A DNA stretch of 64,000 bases from Metabacillus mangrovi. GTDB taxonomy: Bacteria > Bacillota > Bacilli > Bacillales > Bacillaceae. Numbering within the stretch: the first letter of the stretch is position 1; each line of letters starts with the position of its first letter. The stretch is taken from assembly GCF_009711125.1 (NCBI RefSeq), contig NZ_WMIB01000002.1, forward strand, positions 1 through 64,000, in the 5' to 3' direction. Both the position numbers and the translations under genes were made by a program. Below are positions 37,500-45,563 of this stretch, piece by piece. The notes under the pieces were generated by a model, which searched no databases, was not told the origin of the DNA, and was given only the letters and a program-made list of their open reading frames with translations.

Positions 37500-38370
37500 G
37501 AAAAGCGGAGGCGGCTTGCCCAGGCCCGACAAGCATAAGACAGTTCACCGGAGGAAGGTGAGTTTTCCTTCCGCAGGTGAAATGGCTTATGACCTCGAGG
37601 GCCTAGCCGCCGGAGCTGGACAGAGAGAAAAGCGGAGGGCGCTTGCTCAGCCGTGAGAGACGGTGGAGCTCCTGACGGAGAGGCGCTTTTTGCCTCGACC
37701 GAAGGAGCGAAGCGTCCGAACGGCTAGCGCCCGGAGCTAGACAATGAGAAAAGCGGAGGGCGCTTGCTCAGCTCTGAAGGTCGGTGGAGGGCTCGACCGA
37801 GGGGCGCTCTTTGCCCCGACCGAAGGAGCGAAGCGTCCGAACGGCTAGCGCCCGGAGCTAGACAATGAGAAAAGCGGAGGGCGCTCGCTCAGCTTTGAAG
37901 GGCGGTGGAGGGCTCGACCGAGGGGCGCTCTTTGCCCCGACCGAGAGACCGAAGCGTCCGAAGAGCTAGCGCCCGGAGCTAGACACCAAGACCAGTGGAG
38001 AGCGCTCCAAGTAAGGAAGTTCTGCTAAGAGCGCGACGTCCTGTCGCAACGCAGAACTGACCCGCATCGTGCGGGCCTCCGACCGAGAGACCGAAGCTTC
38101 CGAAGAGCTAGCGCCCGGAGCTAGACACCAAGACCAGTGGAGAGCGCTCTAAGTAAGGAGGTTCTGCTAAGAGCGCGACGTCCTGTCGCAACGCAGAACT
38201 GACCCGCATCGTGCGGGCCCCCGCAGGTGAAATGGCTTATGACCTCGAGGGCCTAGCCGCTGGAGCTAGACACCTAGACAAGTGGAGAGCGCTCCAAGCA
38301 AGGAGGTTCTGCTAAGTGCGCGACGTCCTGTCGCAACGCAGAACTGACCTGTGTCGTGCGGGCCCCTGTG
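37500..38370. repeat. Seven-unit dispersed-repeat block between ctaF and ctaG
   Basis: Units of about 118-143 bp, each bounded by cggagctagac or cggagctggac. The first four begin gaaaagcggagg (37500, 37627, 37747, 37868) and the last three begin acaccaagaccagtggagagcg or a variant. The latter carry the nested hairpin gttctgc...gcagaac (38019-38057, 38161-38199, 38306-38344), the reverse complement of the family at 1-660. No coding potential. It separates ctaG from the oxidase structural genes. Confidence 0.88.
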
Positions 38371-38407
38371 CAGTTTGCTGGAGTGATCCGAAAGGAGGTA
38401 TGCATCT

Positions 38408-39307
38408 ATGGCGAATTTAACTTTATTCGGTTTTGAGGCGCTTTGGAGTCCCTATTATTTAATTGGAATCCTGCTGATTTCTGGCTGTTATTTTGTATTA
38501 ATCAACTACCGCCGGGATTTATTTTCAGGAGCTGCCCCCATTCCGGCTAAACGGCAGGCTGCGTTTTACAGCGGGATGTTTCTGCTTTATATCTTTAAAG
38601 GGAGTCCTGTTGATTTGCTTGGACATATCCTTTTCAGTGTCCATATGTCGCAGATGGCGGTCGTTTATCTGGTGGTGCCGCCGCTTCTCATTATCGGCAT
38701 CCCGTCCTGGATGTGGAACAAGTTGGTGATGCGGAAGGTTATAAAACCCGTGTTTGAGCTGATGACGAAGCCGATTCTAGCTATTCTGCTTTTTAACGGC
38801 GTTTTTTCGCTGTATCATACGCCTGTTGTATTTGATGTGGTGAAAACGGATCCGGTCTATCATGCTGCTGTGTCTTCCTTCATTTTTATGACCGCTTTAT
38901 GCATGTGGTGGCCGGTTTTCCGCCATCGCGGACTATCCAATGATATGTCCGGGCTGATGAAAATGGCGTACATTTTTGCAAATGGAGTCTTGCTGACACC
39001 TGCTTGTGCGCTGATTATTTTTGCCAAGGTGCCGCTTTATGCCGCTTATTCCGACCCTGCGTCATGGATGAATGCCATGGCACTCTGTGTCCCGGGTACA
39101 ACACTTGAAGGGTTGAGTCTGACTGGACCTGAAATGTTTACATCCATGCCGCTTATGGAGGATCAGCAGCTAGGCGGCATCATGATGAAAATCATTCAGG
39201 AGGCCGTGTACGGTACGCTTCTCGGATTTATTTTCTTTCAGTGGGTCCGGAAGGAAAGGGAGAAGGATGACCGTGAGCTCGAGGCGATTCTGTCGGGTAA
39301 AGGATAA
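38408..39307 (+). CDS. ctaG: Cytochrome c oxidase assembly factor CtaG
   Basis: A 299-residue membrane protein of the caa3_CtaG family with about seven helices, required for caa3 oxidase activity in B. subtilis. Seen: LLGHILFSVHMSQMAVVYLVVPPLLIIGIPSW, with the conserved His and Met residues, and the late MPLMEDQQLGGIMMKIIQE. A strong AAAGGAGGT ribosome site. Unlike in B. subtilis, it is separated from ctaF by 0.9 kb of repeats, so it may need its own promoter. Confidence 0.93.
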   Translation: MANLTLFGFEALWSPYYLIGILLISGCYFVLINYRRDLFSGAAPIPAKRQAAFYSGMFLLYIFKGSPVDLLGHILFSVHMSQMAVVYLVVPPLLIIGIPSWMWNKLVMRKVIKPVFELMTKPILAILLFNGVFSLYHTPVVFDVVKTDPVYHAAVSSFIFMTALCMWWPVFRHRGLSNDMSGLMKMAYIFANGVLLTPACALIIFAKVPLYAAYSDPASWMNAMALCVPGTTLEGLSLTGPEMFTSMPLMEDQQLGGIMMKIIQEAVYGTLLGFIFFQWVRKEREKDDRELEAILSGKG

Positions 39308-39344
39308 TCCGCGTGTGACAACATTAGTAAAAGGAGACCACATT

Positions 39345-39806
39345 ATGTACTTGCCTATTCTGCCTACAATCAGTACAGCATTTATCATAATCAGCGCTGT
39401 TTTTGTAGCTGTCGGTTGGTATTTGATCGCGAAGCGAAGGGTGGAAGCCCACCGGAAAGCGATGACATGGGCCGGAGTGTTTGCTCTTATCTTTTTTATC
39501 GTTTATGTGTCGAGGACCATTTTTGACGGGAATACCGCTTTTGGAGGTCCATCAGGTGTGAAAGCATTTTATATTGGATTTCTGATCTTTCATATTCTTC
39601 TTGCTGCTTCAGGCGGAGTATTTGGGTTGATCTCCATCTGGTCCGGTTATAAAAAGAAAATGAGCAGGCACAGAAGACTGGGACCGATTACGAGTGTCAT
39701 CTGGTTCAGCACTGCTGTCACCGGGGTGACGGTCTATATGCTGCTGTATGTCATCTATGGAGGCGGGGAGACCACTACGGTTATAAAAGCGATTACAGGG
39801 TTTTAA
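39345..39806 (+). CDS. DUF420 membrane protein (CtaM/YozB-like oxidase assembly)
   Basis: A 153-residue protein with four helices. LPTISTAFIIISAVFVAVGWYLIAKRRVEAHRKAMTWA, and later FHILLAASGGVFGLISIWSGYKKKMSRHRRLGPITSVIWFSTAVTGV, are the DUF420 pattern with conserved His residues. Staphylococcal CtaM, of this family, is needed for haem A-type terminal oxidase function. Placement right behind ctaG supports the same role here. The ATG 39345 follows AAAAGGAG; an upstream TTG/ATG frame from 39267 overlaps ctaG and is rejected. Confidence 0.85.
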   Translation: MYLPILPTISTAFIIISAVFVAVGWYLIAKRRVEAHRKAMTWAGVFALIFFIVYVSRTIFDGNTAFGGPSGVKAFYIGFLIFHILLAASGGVFGLISIWSGYKKKMSRHRRLGPITSVIWFSTAVTGVTVYMLLYVIYGGGETTTVIKAITGF

Positions 39807-39906
39807 CATATTTGAAGGGGTCAGCAGAATAGAATGCTGTAACCCCTTTTTTTGTGCGCAGAGCGGGCGGATGGGGGAATCGGAAATCGGTTAGGAGGGA
39901 TCGGTT

Positions 39907-40404
39907 ATTGAAATTGTAACAGACCGGCTTTTGCTCATTCCCTGTTCTCTGGATCTGGCTAAATCCCTGATTTTGCATAAAAAAGAATTGACCAAGCGTT
40001 CTCCGATTATCATTCCTGAAGACTGGCCTTCTTTTATCGGAAGAGGCATTCTTCCTTTTTATATTGAGAGACTTGAGCAGGACCGGACAGAATACGGCTG
40101 GGGAATCTGGCTGATCATTCATCACGGGGATAAAAAAATCATCGGGGACTTTTATCTTTATTCAAAGCCTGACCGGCTGGGAGCGGTGGCGGTGGATTTT
40201 CATATGCACCCCGATTACCGGAATCAGTATGGGTTTGAAGCTGCGAGCCGTTTTCTGGACTGGCTTCTTGAAAAAGATGAAGTCATCAGTGTAACTGCAG
40301 AGTGTCATGCCCGGCAGGAAAAAACAATTGGTCTTTTCAGCAGGCTTGGTTTAATTTGCTGTAAAAGAGACCAATCCTATTTAAGCTGGAATTTATCAAA
40401 ATAA
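39907..40404 (+). CDS. GNAT (RimJ/RimL-like) acetyltransferase, apparent ATT start
   Basis: About 165 residues. The N-terminus EIVTDRLLLIPCS is the usual first strand of RimJ/RimL-type GNATs. FHMHPDYRNQYGFEAASRFLDW holds a degenerate acetyl-CoA loop, and RLGLICCKRDQSYLSW is the end. No ATG, GTG or TTG lies between the in-frame stop (39892-39894) and 39931, whereas TAGGAGGG ends 7 bases before ATT at 39907. The ATT is therefore taken as start; the fallback TTG 39931 would cut the first strand. Substrate unknown. Confidence 0.7.
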   Translation: MEIVTDRLLLIPCSLDLAKSLILHKKELTKRSPIIIPEDWPSFIGRGILPFYIERLEQDRTEYGWGIWLIIHHGDKKIIGDFYLYSKPDRLGAVAVDFHMHPDYRNQYGFEAASRFLDWLLEKDEVISVTAECHARQEKTIGLFSRLGLICCKRDQSYLSWNLSK

Positions 40405-40436
40405 AAAAAGACAAAAGCAGAGCTTCTGTCTTTTAT
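40405..40436. terminator. Terminator between GNAT gene and ylbA
   Basis: Imperfect stem aaagacaaaagcag/cttctgtcttt with T-rich flank; converging genes. Confidence 0.6.
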
Positions 40437-40792
40437 ATGGTGATGGCTTCAATTTCTTCTTTCAGTCTTTTCAGGGCGTTCTTGCAGGAATTCACGATCG
40501 CTTCAGGAAAATCTTCCGATTCTCCGTATTCCACGCCATGGGGATAATAATGTTTCCCGAGCAATGGAGTCATCAGTTTAATGACAGCATGCCTTGAATC
40601 GATTTCACCGTCTGTTGCATATCCCTGCACTCTTAAATAATAAATCTCTCCGCGGTGCTCCATTTTTTTATCATACGTTACCCGTTCGTAATCCCACTGG
40701 CCGGCGCGGACCATGCCATTTTGCTCCATCGCGTGGTCAAGGCGGCTAAGTTCTGCATGAAGCTGATCAAGACCTGTTCCCTCAAATTTCAT
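40433..40792 (-). CDS. ylbA: YugN-like family protein YlbA
   Basis: A 119-residue soluble protein. GQWDYERVTYDKKMEHRGEIYYLRVQGYATDGEID and VIKLMTPLLGKHYYPHGVEYGESEDFPE fit the YugN-like family, to which B. subtilis YlbA belongs. Function unknown. The ribosome site (gaagggaga) precedes the ATG. A cre-like sequence (40817-40830) lies just upstream, close to the likely transcription start. Confidence 0.85.
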   Translation of the reverse strand: MKFEGTGLDQLHAELSRLDHAMEQNGMVRAGQWDYERVTYDKKMEHRGEIYYLRVQGYATDGEIDSRHAVIKLMTPLLGKHYYPHGVEYGESEDFPEAIVNSCKNALKRLKEEIEAITI

Positions 40793-41043
40793 ATCCCATT
40801 CTCCCTTCAGCCTGTATGTAAACGCTTTTACTCCTACTGTCTATAATAGTATGAAATCGGGGAGGTTTCAATCTGAAGATGGATGAGTTTGGAAAGAAGG
40901 CAGCTGACAGATTGAGCAGTTTTTTTAATTGTGTTTACGCGCTTTTTCTGGTTAAATGACTTGTAACGGAACACTTTTTCTAAATGCTTGCTATTTTAGC
41001 TGATTTTACAAAGTGGAATGGGGGCAGAAAGGGGGAAATCAGA

Positions 41044-42087
41044 CTGAGACTGATCATAAAATCCATTCTGGTGATTGCCATTATCGCCAGTACCTATACA
41101 GTTTTTATCCGGTTTGCAGAAGAGCCGCCAGTCCGGAATGAAGAGGAAGAAAAACAGGATTTGAAACTGGCGAGTGAAGAACATGAAGACCGTGAGCTGA
41201 GCTTGCCTGATGAAGGGCTCCTTTCTCTAATGGGACAGCCTGCCGGCAAGGTGAAGGAGCAGCTTGGTGAACCGGAAAGGACGGATCCTTCGCAATATGA
41301 TTACGATTGGTGGATCTACAGCGGAGGAAACAAGCAATACATTCAAATCGGTGTCCTGGACGAAAAGGTCGTATCGGTATATGCGATCGGAGACGGTATT
41401 AACATGAAACCATACAAACTTGGCGATCCGCTTAGTGCGGTCTACCGTGCCGCCCCTATTTCTCCATCGCTGTCTATGGAGCTTGAAGGAAATTCGTACC
41501 GGTTCGAACTGTCGGAAGAGGATATGAACACCCGGCCTGCAGTACAGGCAGACGGGGCAGTTATCCAGCTGTATATCGACCAGTATAAAGGGACATTATC
41601 CAGCATCAGGGCAGTGGATAAAGAAACGTTTGTCAAGCAGCGTCCCTATGAAGTGGTGTACAGAGGGGAACTGATTGAAGCCGGGAAAGCTGACAGCGAA
41701 AAAGCGGAAGAGATCGAAAGGGCACAGGAAAGGCAGATTCTGGATATAACGAATGTCATTCGCGGCAGATTCGCACTGGAACCGCTGGAGTGGGATGAGA
41801 AGACAGCAGAAACAGCCTACTCTCACAGTAAAGAGATGGCGCTGAAAAAATATTTTGCCCATGATTCACCTGTTCACGGCTCTCTTGCAGACAGATTGGA
41901 AAGAGATTCGATCCCATACCGGACGGCTGGCGAAAATATCGCTGCCCACTACAGCGACAGCATTTCATCTGTTGAAGGGTGGCTGAACAGTGAAGGACAC
42001 CGGAAAGCCTTGCTGAACAAAGAGTTCACTCATCTCGGCGTAGGGGTTTATAAGGATTACTATACTCAGGATTTTATCGGAAAATAA
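41044..42087 (+). CDS. ylbC: YlbC-like CAP-domain protein, probable CTG start
   Basis: About 347 residues. An N-terminal hydrophobic anchor (RLIIKSILVIAIIASTYTVFI) is followed by a CAP-associated N domain (about 65-200) with LMGQPAGKVKEQLGEPERTDPSQYDYDWWIY. A C-terminal CAP/SCP domain (about 225-345) has the signatures AYSHSKEMALKKYFAHDSP and GENIAAHYSDS...VEGWLNSEGHRKALLN. Extracytoplasmic, role unknown. CTG 41044 lies 8 bases after AAGGGGG. The only ATG in frame (40984) has no ribosome site. Confidence 0.82.
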   Translation: MRLIIKSILVIAIIASTYTVFIRFAEEPPVRNEEEEKQDLKLASEEHEDRELSLPDEGLLSLMGQPAGKVKEQLGEPERTDPSQYDYDWWIYSGGNKQYIQIGVLDEKVVSVYAIGDGINMKPYKLGDPLSAVYRAAPISPSLSMELEGNSYRFELSEEDMNTRPAVQADGAVIQLYIDQYKGTLSSIRAVDKETFVKQRPYEVVYRGELIEAGKADSEKAEEIERAQERQILDITNVIRGRFALEPLEWDEKTAETAYSHSKEMALKKYFAHDSPVHGSLADRLERDSIPYRTAGENIAAHYSDSISSVEGWLNSEGHRKALLNKEFTHLGVGVYKDYYTQDFIGK

Positions 42088-42121
42088 ATGATAACCCATC
42101 AATGGGTTATCATTTTTTTCG
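42084..42121. terminator. Terminator between ylbC and thioesterase gene
   Basis: 13-bp stem aaatgataaccca/tgggttatcattt with T run; converging genes. Confidence 0.88.
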
Positions 42122-42601
42122 GCTTATAATAAAAAAAGTTGCAGTCCCATACGCAGCCAGTTTGCCGTCATCCCTGTAAATTCTGGCTTCCATCAAGAGG
42201 GTTTTCGAACCATGGTGAATACAGGATGATTTGCAAGTCAGCCTCGATCCAATGCCTGGAGCCGTATAATTTATTTTGAGCTCGGCAGTGACCGCAGCGA
42301 GGTGCGGAGGGAGAAGTCTTGCTGCAAGAGTGCCCATAGCCGAATCGGCAAGTGTTGCCGTCATCCCTCCATGAACGATATTCAGCGAGTTTTGAATGAG
42401 GGGGGTATTCGGGATCGTCAGCGTGAACTCCTTCCCTTCCTCCTTCTCTTCAGGCTGGAGCAATGCTCCTATGTATGTACTGTTTTTGTATTTCTTTTTC
42501 CGCTCCATTGCTTTCAGGAACAGCAGAAAGTCTTCTGATTCCTGATCTGTTAGCTGATCGATTAAGCTGGATGTTTCCTGTTTCAGCTGGTCTTTATTCA
42601 T
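42110..42601 (-). CDS. PaaI-type hotdog thioesterase
   Basis: A 163-residue acyl-CoA thioesterase-like hotdog protein. SLNIVHGGMTATLADSAMGTLA carries the HGG motif that starts the long hotdog helix, and AVTAELKINYTAPGIGSRLTCKSSCIHHG follows. An N-terminal helical extension of about 45 residues is present. Substrate unknown, probably an acyl- or aryl-CoA. The ribosome site (gagagggatgcaca) precedes the ATG. Its terminator overlaps that of ylbC. Confidence 0.85.
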   Translation of the reverse strand: MNKDQLKQETSSLIDQLTDQESEDFLLFLKAMERKKKYKNSTYIGALLQPEEKEEGKEFTLTIPNTPLIQNSLNIVHGGMTATLADSAMGTLAARLLPPHLAAVTAELKINYTAPGIGSRLTCKSSCIHHGSKTLLMEARIYRDDGKLAAYGTATFFIISRKK

Positions 42602-42732
42602 TGTGCATCCCTCTCTGTATTTTCTTCCATTTTATCAGGAAACGGGATGCTTTTGCTTTTTAATTTAGGCGCACCAAAAACAGGGCTCCTGCTTACGATA
42701 TAGCAGGCCTATTTTGATAAGGGGTGAGGCAT

Positions 42733-43122
42733 TTGGCGAGTAAAAAGCTGCATCCGAAGGTAGAGGAATTTAAGGATTTTGTACGGAGGCACCCGAAAAT
42801 TATCGAGGAAGCGAAAAAAGGCTCCCGCACATGGCAGGAATACTATGAAAACTGGTATCTGCTTGGAGAAGAAGATGCCTACTGGACACCTTATAAAAGT
42901 ACGGAGACCAAGAATGAAGAAGCAGAGGAAAAAGGGTTTGTCACTCAAATTCTGTCGGCTGTCAGAAAAATGGATGCAAATGAGATGAACCAGTCGCTGA
43001 GCAAAATGAGCAATGCGGTCTCAACTGTCCAGAATCTGCTTGAAACTTTCGGCGCAGGCAAATCTTCAGCAGGATCATCTGCAAGCCAGGGAAGCCGTCC
43101 TTTTTCCTTTAGAAAGGATTAA
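42733..43122 (+). CDS. ylbD: Spore coat protein YlbD
   Basis: A 129-residue protein. KLHPKVEEFKDFVRRHPKIIEEAKKGSRTWQEYYENWYLLGEED and YWTPYK are characteristic of the YlbD coat protein family; the C-terminus is Ser/Gly-rich. The start is TTG 42733 (ASKKLHP), about 6 bases after AAGGGGTGAG; the GTG at 42724 is inside that site. It precedes ylbE by three bases and is probably a cotranscribed sporulation pair. Confidence 0.88.
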   Translation: MASKKLHPKVEEFKDFVRRHPKIIEEAKKGSRTWQEYYENWYLLGEEDAYWTPYKSTETKNEEAEEKGFVTQILSAVRKMDANEMNQSLSKMSNAVSTVQNLLETFGAGKSSAGSSASQGSRPFSFRKD

Positions 43123-43125
43123 ACG

Positions 43126-43365
43126 ATGAGAAAAGAGATCCAGGACTATATCCAGTCCAAGCCCGAAATAACGAAATTTATCAGGGAACAGCCCCAATGG
43201 TACCGGAAACTGGCGAGGAATCCGAAAGCTTCGGAAGAAATGAATCTTGCCATGATGCATTATTATCAAAAAACCATTCCGCATAAAGTAGCCCAGTTTT
43301 CCAATTCGCTGCAAATGGCCTCAATGATGCTCGGGATGTTCAGTTCGATGAAGCAGCAGGATTAG
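43126..43365 (+). CDS. ylbE: YlbE-like protein
   Basis: A 79-residue protein, MRKEIQDYIQSKPEITKFIREQPQWYRKLARNPKASEEMN..., matching the YlbE-like family. The DYI...KFIREQPxWYRxLxRNP pattern is typical. It is directly downstream of ylbD with the ribosome site inside the ylbD end (aaaggatt). Function unknown; coat or spore association is inferred from the neighbour. Confidence 0.88.
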   Translation: MRKEIQDYIQSKPEITKFIREQPQWYRKLARNPKASEEMNLAMMHYYQKTIPHKVAQFSNSLQMASMMLGMFSSMKQQD

Positions 43366-43494
43366 CAGAACATCTACAGGAATGCTTGCATGAGCATTCT
43401 TTTTTCTGGTCCTGCCGTTCGCTTTTCCAATCGGCGGTCCCTTACATACTTTTTTAAAAATGGCCTACACTAAACGTAAAAAAGAGGTGGGCGC

Positions 43495-43887
43495 ATGCGG
43501 ATCGTATTAAGCATTGCTGTGCTGATGATACTGGCAGCGGGTTGCAGCGGCTACAAACCCAGGCCGGAAGGGTTTGGCCCTGTAAACGAAGCGAAGGCCG
43601 AGGAAAGAAACAGCTATTCTGTACACCATACTGTAAAAGGAAACAAAGTTTATATTGAGTGCTTTGTCAGAGAAGGCAGATTTGGAAGAAATGAAAAAGA
43701 AATCAAAGCTGGAGAGTTATACATCACGGTTTCAGTTGACGGAAAAGCGGAGATGCGGCAGTTTGTTCCTGCCTTTTCTATGGTGCTGGATAAAGGATAC
43801 CATGAGCTTGCATTGACGGTCCATAAGCACAAAGAGGACGAATCGCTGCGAAAGCCGTACATTTGGACAGTAAAGACCGGCGGATGA
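43495..43887 (+). CDS. Hypothetical lipoprotein
   Basis: A 130-residue exported lipoprotein with lipobox LAAGC (Cys17). The mature part is predicted beta-rich (YSVHHTVKGNKVYIECFVREGRF, GELYITVSVDGKAEMRQFVPAFSMVLDKGYHELALTVHKHKED), with an immunoglobulin- or C2-like look. Family not recognised. A strong ribosome site (aaagaggtggg) is present. It lies between ylbE and ylbF. Confidence 0.78.
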   Translation: MRIVLSIAVLMILAAGCSGYKPRPEGFGPVNEAKAEERNSYSVHHTVKGNKVYIECFVREGRFGRNEKEIKAGELYITVSVDGKAEMRQFVPAFSMVLDKGYHELALTVHKHKEDESLRKPYIWTVKTGG

Positions 43888-43954
43888 ACCGGACAGGAAC
43901 AAAGCTTTCTATTCAAAAGAGAATCGTGGTAGAATGACAGTGGAGGTGCTGTCT

Positions 43955-44407
43955 TTGGTTTACGCAACAATGGAAAGCGTGCAAATCCTGGATCAGGCTG
44001 ACCAGATCTCAGATATGATCCTGCAGTCCGATCTGGCGGAAGAATACCGTCAGCGGCTCAATGAGCTAAAGACTGATAGAGATGCACAGGAAATTGTCGG
44101 CAGATTCGTGAAAACGAAGGATATATATGAGGATGTCCAAAGGTTTGGAAAGTATCATCCTGACTATAAACAGATCACCCGCAGCATGCGGGAGGTCAAG
44201 CGGGAGCTGGACCTGAATGAGAAGGTAGCAGCTTTCAGGCGCGCAGAGACCGAGCTTCAAAGTCTGCTCGATGAAATCAGCATCCAGCTTGGCACGGCAG
44301 TATCGGAACACGTGAAGGTCCCGACAGGCAATCCGTTTTTCGACAGTCTTTCCGCGTGCGGTGGAGGCTGCGGTTCTGGCGGAGGCTGCGGCTGCAAGGT
44401 ATCGTAA
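43955..44407 (+). CDS. ylbF: YlbF, RNase Y regulatory (Y-complex) protein
   Basis: A 150-residue helical protein of the YlbF/YmcA family, which with YmcA and YaaT forms the Fe-S-containing Y-complex that directs RNase Y and affects competence, biofilm formation and sporulation. Diagnostic: EDVQRFGKYHPDYKQITRSMREVKRELDLN and the C-terminal Gly/Cys tail GGGCGSGGGCGCKVS, whose cysteines are cluster-ligand candidates. The start is TTG 43955 (VYATMESVQ), 6 bases after TGGAGGTG. Confidence 0.92.
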   Translation: MVYATMESVQILDQADQISDMILQSDLAEEYRQRLNELKTDRDAQEIVGRFVKTKDIYEDVQRFGKYHPDYKQITRSMREVKRELDLNEKVAAFRRAETELQSLLDEISIQLGTAVSEHVKVPTGNPFFDSLSACGGGCGSGGGCGCKVS

Positions 44408-44438
44408 AAAAAGAGGCGGTTCAACCCGTCTCTTTTTA
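44407..44438. terminator. Terminator between ylbF and minus-strand small gene
   Basis: Stem aaaagaggcgg/ccgtctctttt with A and T flanks; converging genes. Confidence 0.75.
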
Positions 44439-44762
44439 CTGTTTCAGCAAGATGCAGTCCTCACAAAGGTTGCCGCAGCAGAACATTTTTTCCTGCGGAA
44501 CATAGAAGCGGTGGCGGAATATCCACATGCTGTTTTCTTTCCGCACAAAAACGGTTTTGCATGAAACTTTCTTGTAGAGCATTGCTTTTCGCGCTGCTTG
44601 AGAAATCAGGTCTTCTGCCGGCTCCAGGCTCAATAGATGATCATCTTTTATATAAAGAAAAGGAATACCTGCTATCATTTTTTTCTGCACATCCGCTGTT
44701 TTTGAAGACGCCGCTAATTCCGATAAGAACACTTCCCAGATCGCGTCCAGTTCCCCAGGCAA
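44436..44762 (-). CDS. Hypothetical Cys-rich small protein
   Basis: A 108-residue protein not recognised as a named family. It ends in MFCCGNLCEDCILLKQ, a compact four-Cys cluster that could bind zinc or a Fe-S cluster. A central FLYIKDDHLLSLEPAEDLISQAARKAMLYKKVSCKTVFVRKENSMWIFRHRFYVP precedes it. The start is TTG 44762, 6 bases behind GAGGGGGG on the minus strand. It sits between ylbF and ylbG. Confidence 0.7.
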   Translation of the reverse strand: MPGELDAIWEVFLSELAASSKTADVQKKMIAGIPFLYIKDDHLLSLEPAEDLISQAARKAMLYKKVSCKTVFVRKENSMWIFRHRFYVPQEKMFCCGNLCEDCILLKQ

Positions 44763-44847
44763 ATGAACGCCCCCCTCATATGGATATTGTTAAACGTTCC
44801 AAACTTTGATAAACTCAATTTGGATATGTGGAAAAGGGTGAGATGAA

Positions 44848-45120
44848 ATGGATGGAAAAAGGCAGGGACTGATTGTATGGATGCATTCGCTGAAGCAGGT
44901 GAAAATGCTCAGGCGGTTTGGAAACGTCCATTATATTTCCAGAAAACTTAAATATGTAGTCCTGTACTGTGATATGGAGCAAAACGGAGCGCTGCAGGAG
45001 AAAATTGCCTCTTACTCTTTTGTTAAGCATGTTGAACCTTCCTACAAACCGTTTTTAAAACTTGAATTTGAGAAAAAACAGGACAAAGCAAAAGAGTACG
45101 ATTATAAAATGGGATTATAA
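44848..45120 (+). CDS. ylbG: UPF0298 family protein YlbG
   Basis: A 90-residue protein: [40 protein letters not shown] followed by [21 protein letters not shown]. This matches UPF0298/YlbG, a small ferredoxin-like fold family of unknown function. The ribosome site (aagggtgag) precedes the ATG. Terminator follows. Confidence 0.9.
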   Translation: MDGKRQGLIVWMHSLKQVKMLRRFGNVHYISRKLKYVVLYCDMEQNGALQEKIASYSFVKHVEPSYKPFLKLEFEKKQDKAKEYDYKMGL

Positions 45121-45121
45121 C

Positions 45122-45157
45122 AGACGCAGCCTCCTTACCGGGGACTGCGTTTTTTTA
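45122..45157 (+). terminator. Terminator after ylbG
   Basis: Stem acgcag-cctcc/ggggactgcgt with seven T. Confidence 0.7.
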
Positions 45158-45173
45158 AATCCAGACGGAATCC

Positions 45174-45563
45174 TTACCCAAGCGGCGGGAGGATATGGTT
45201 CAGTCTGAGAATTCCGGTCACATATTGATAGTACAAAGTGATTTCATGAAACGCCGAAGAAGGCTTAACTTCGAGTCGGTATACTTTCTTTCCGGCTTTT
45301 TCTGCTGAATCCATAAAGAGCTCATACCTTTTGCTGCTGGATTCGGCAGGATCGGATATTCCTTCCCTGCAAATATAGATGGCCTGAAAATTTCCCGGAT
45401 CTGTCGGTTTCATGATGACCGCTGCAGAAACTGTTTTTCTGCCCCCTGATTCACTGTGAAGAACGAGCAGAGACTGGATGCGCCCGTGCTGGGACTGAAT
45501 CAGCTCCAGAAGTTCATAAAGGTCTGAATATCCTTGGCCAAGTTCAATAAAACGCTGTATCAT
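45174..45563 (-). CDS. DUF7147-like conserved protein
   Basis: A 129-residue soluble protein: MIQRFIELGQGYSDLYELLELIQ..., SAAVIMKPTDPGNFQAIYICREGI, YYQYVTGILRLNHILPPLG. The pattern is conserved next to ylbG/rsmD in many Bacillus species, where it has been mislabelled methylthioribose kinase; at this size it cannot be that enzyme. DUF7147 is given from memory. The ribosome site (aaaggagaacc) is strong. Confidence 0.65.
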   Translation of the reverse strand: MIQRFIELGQGYSDLYELLELIQSQHGRIQSLLVLHSESGGRKTVSAAVIMKPTDPGNFQAIYICREGISDPAESSSKRYELFMDSAEKAGKKVYRLEVKPSSAFHEITLYYQYVTGILRLNHILPPLG

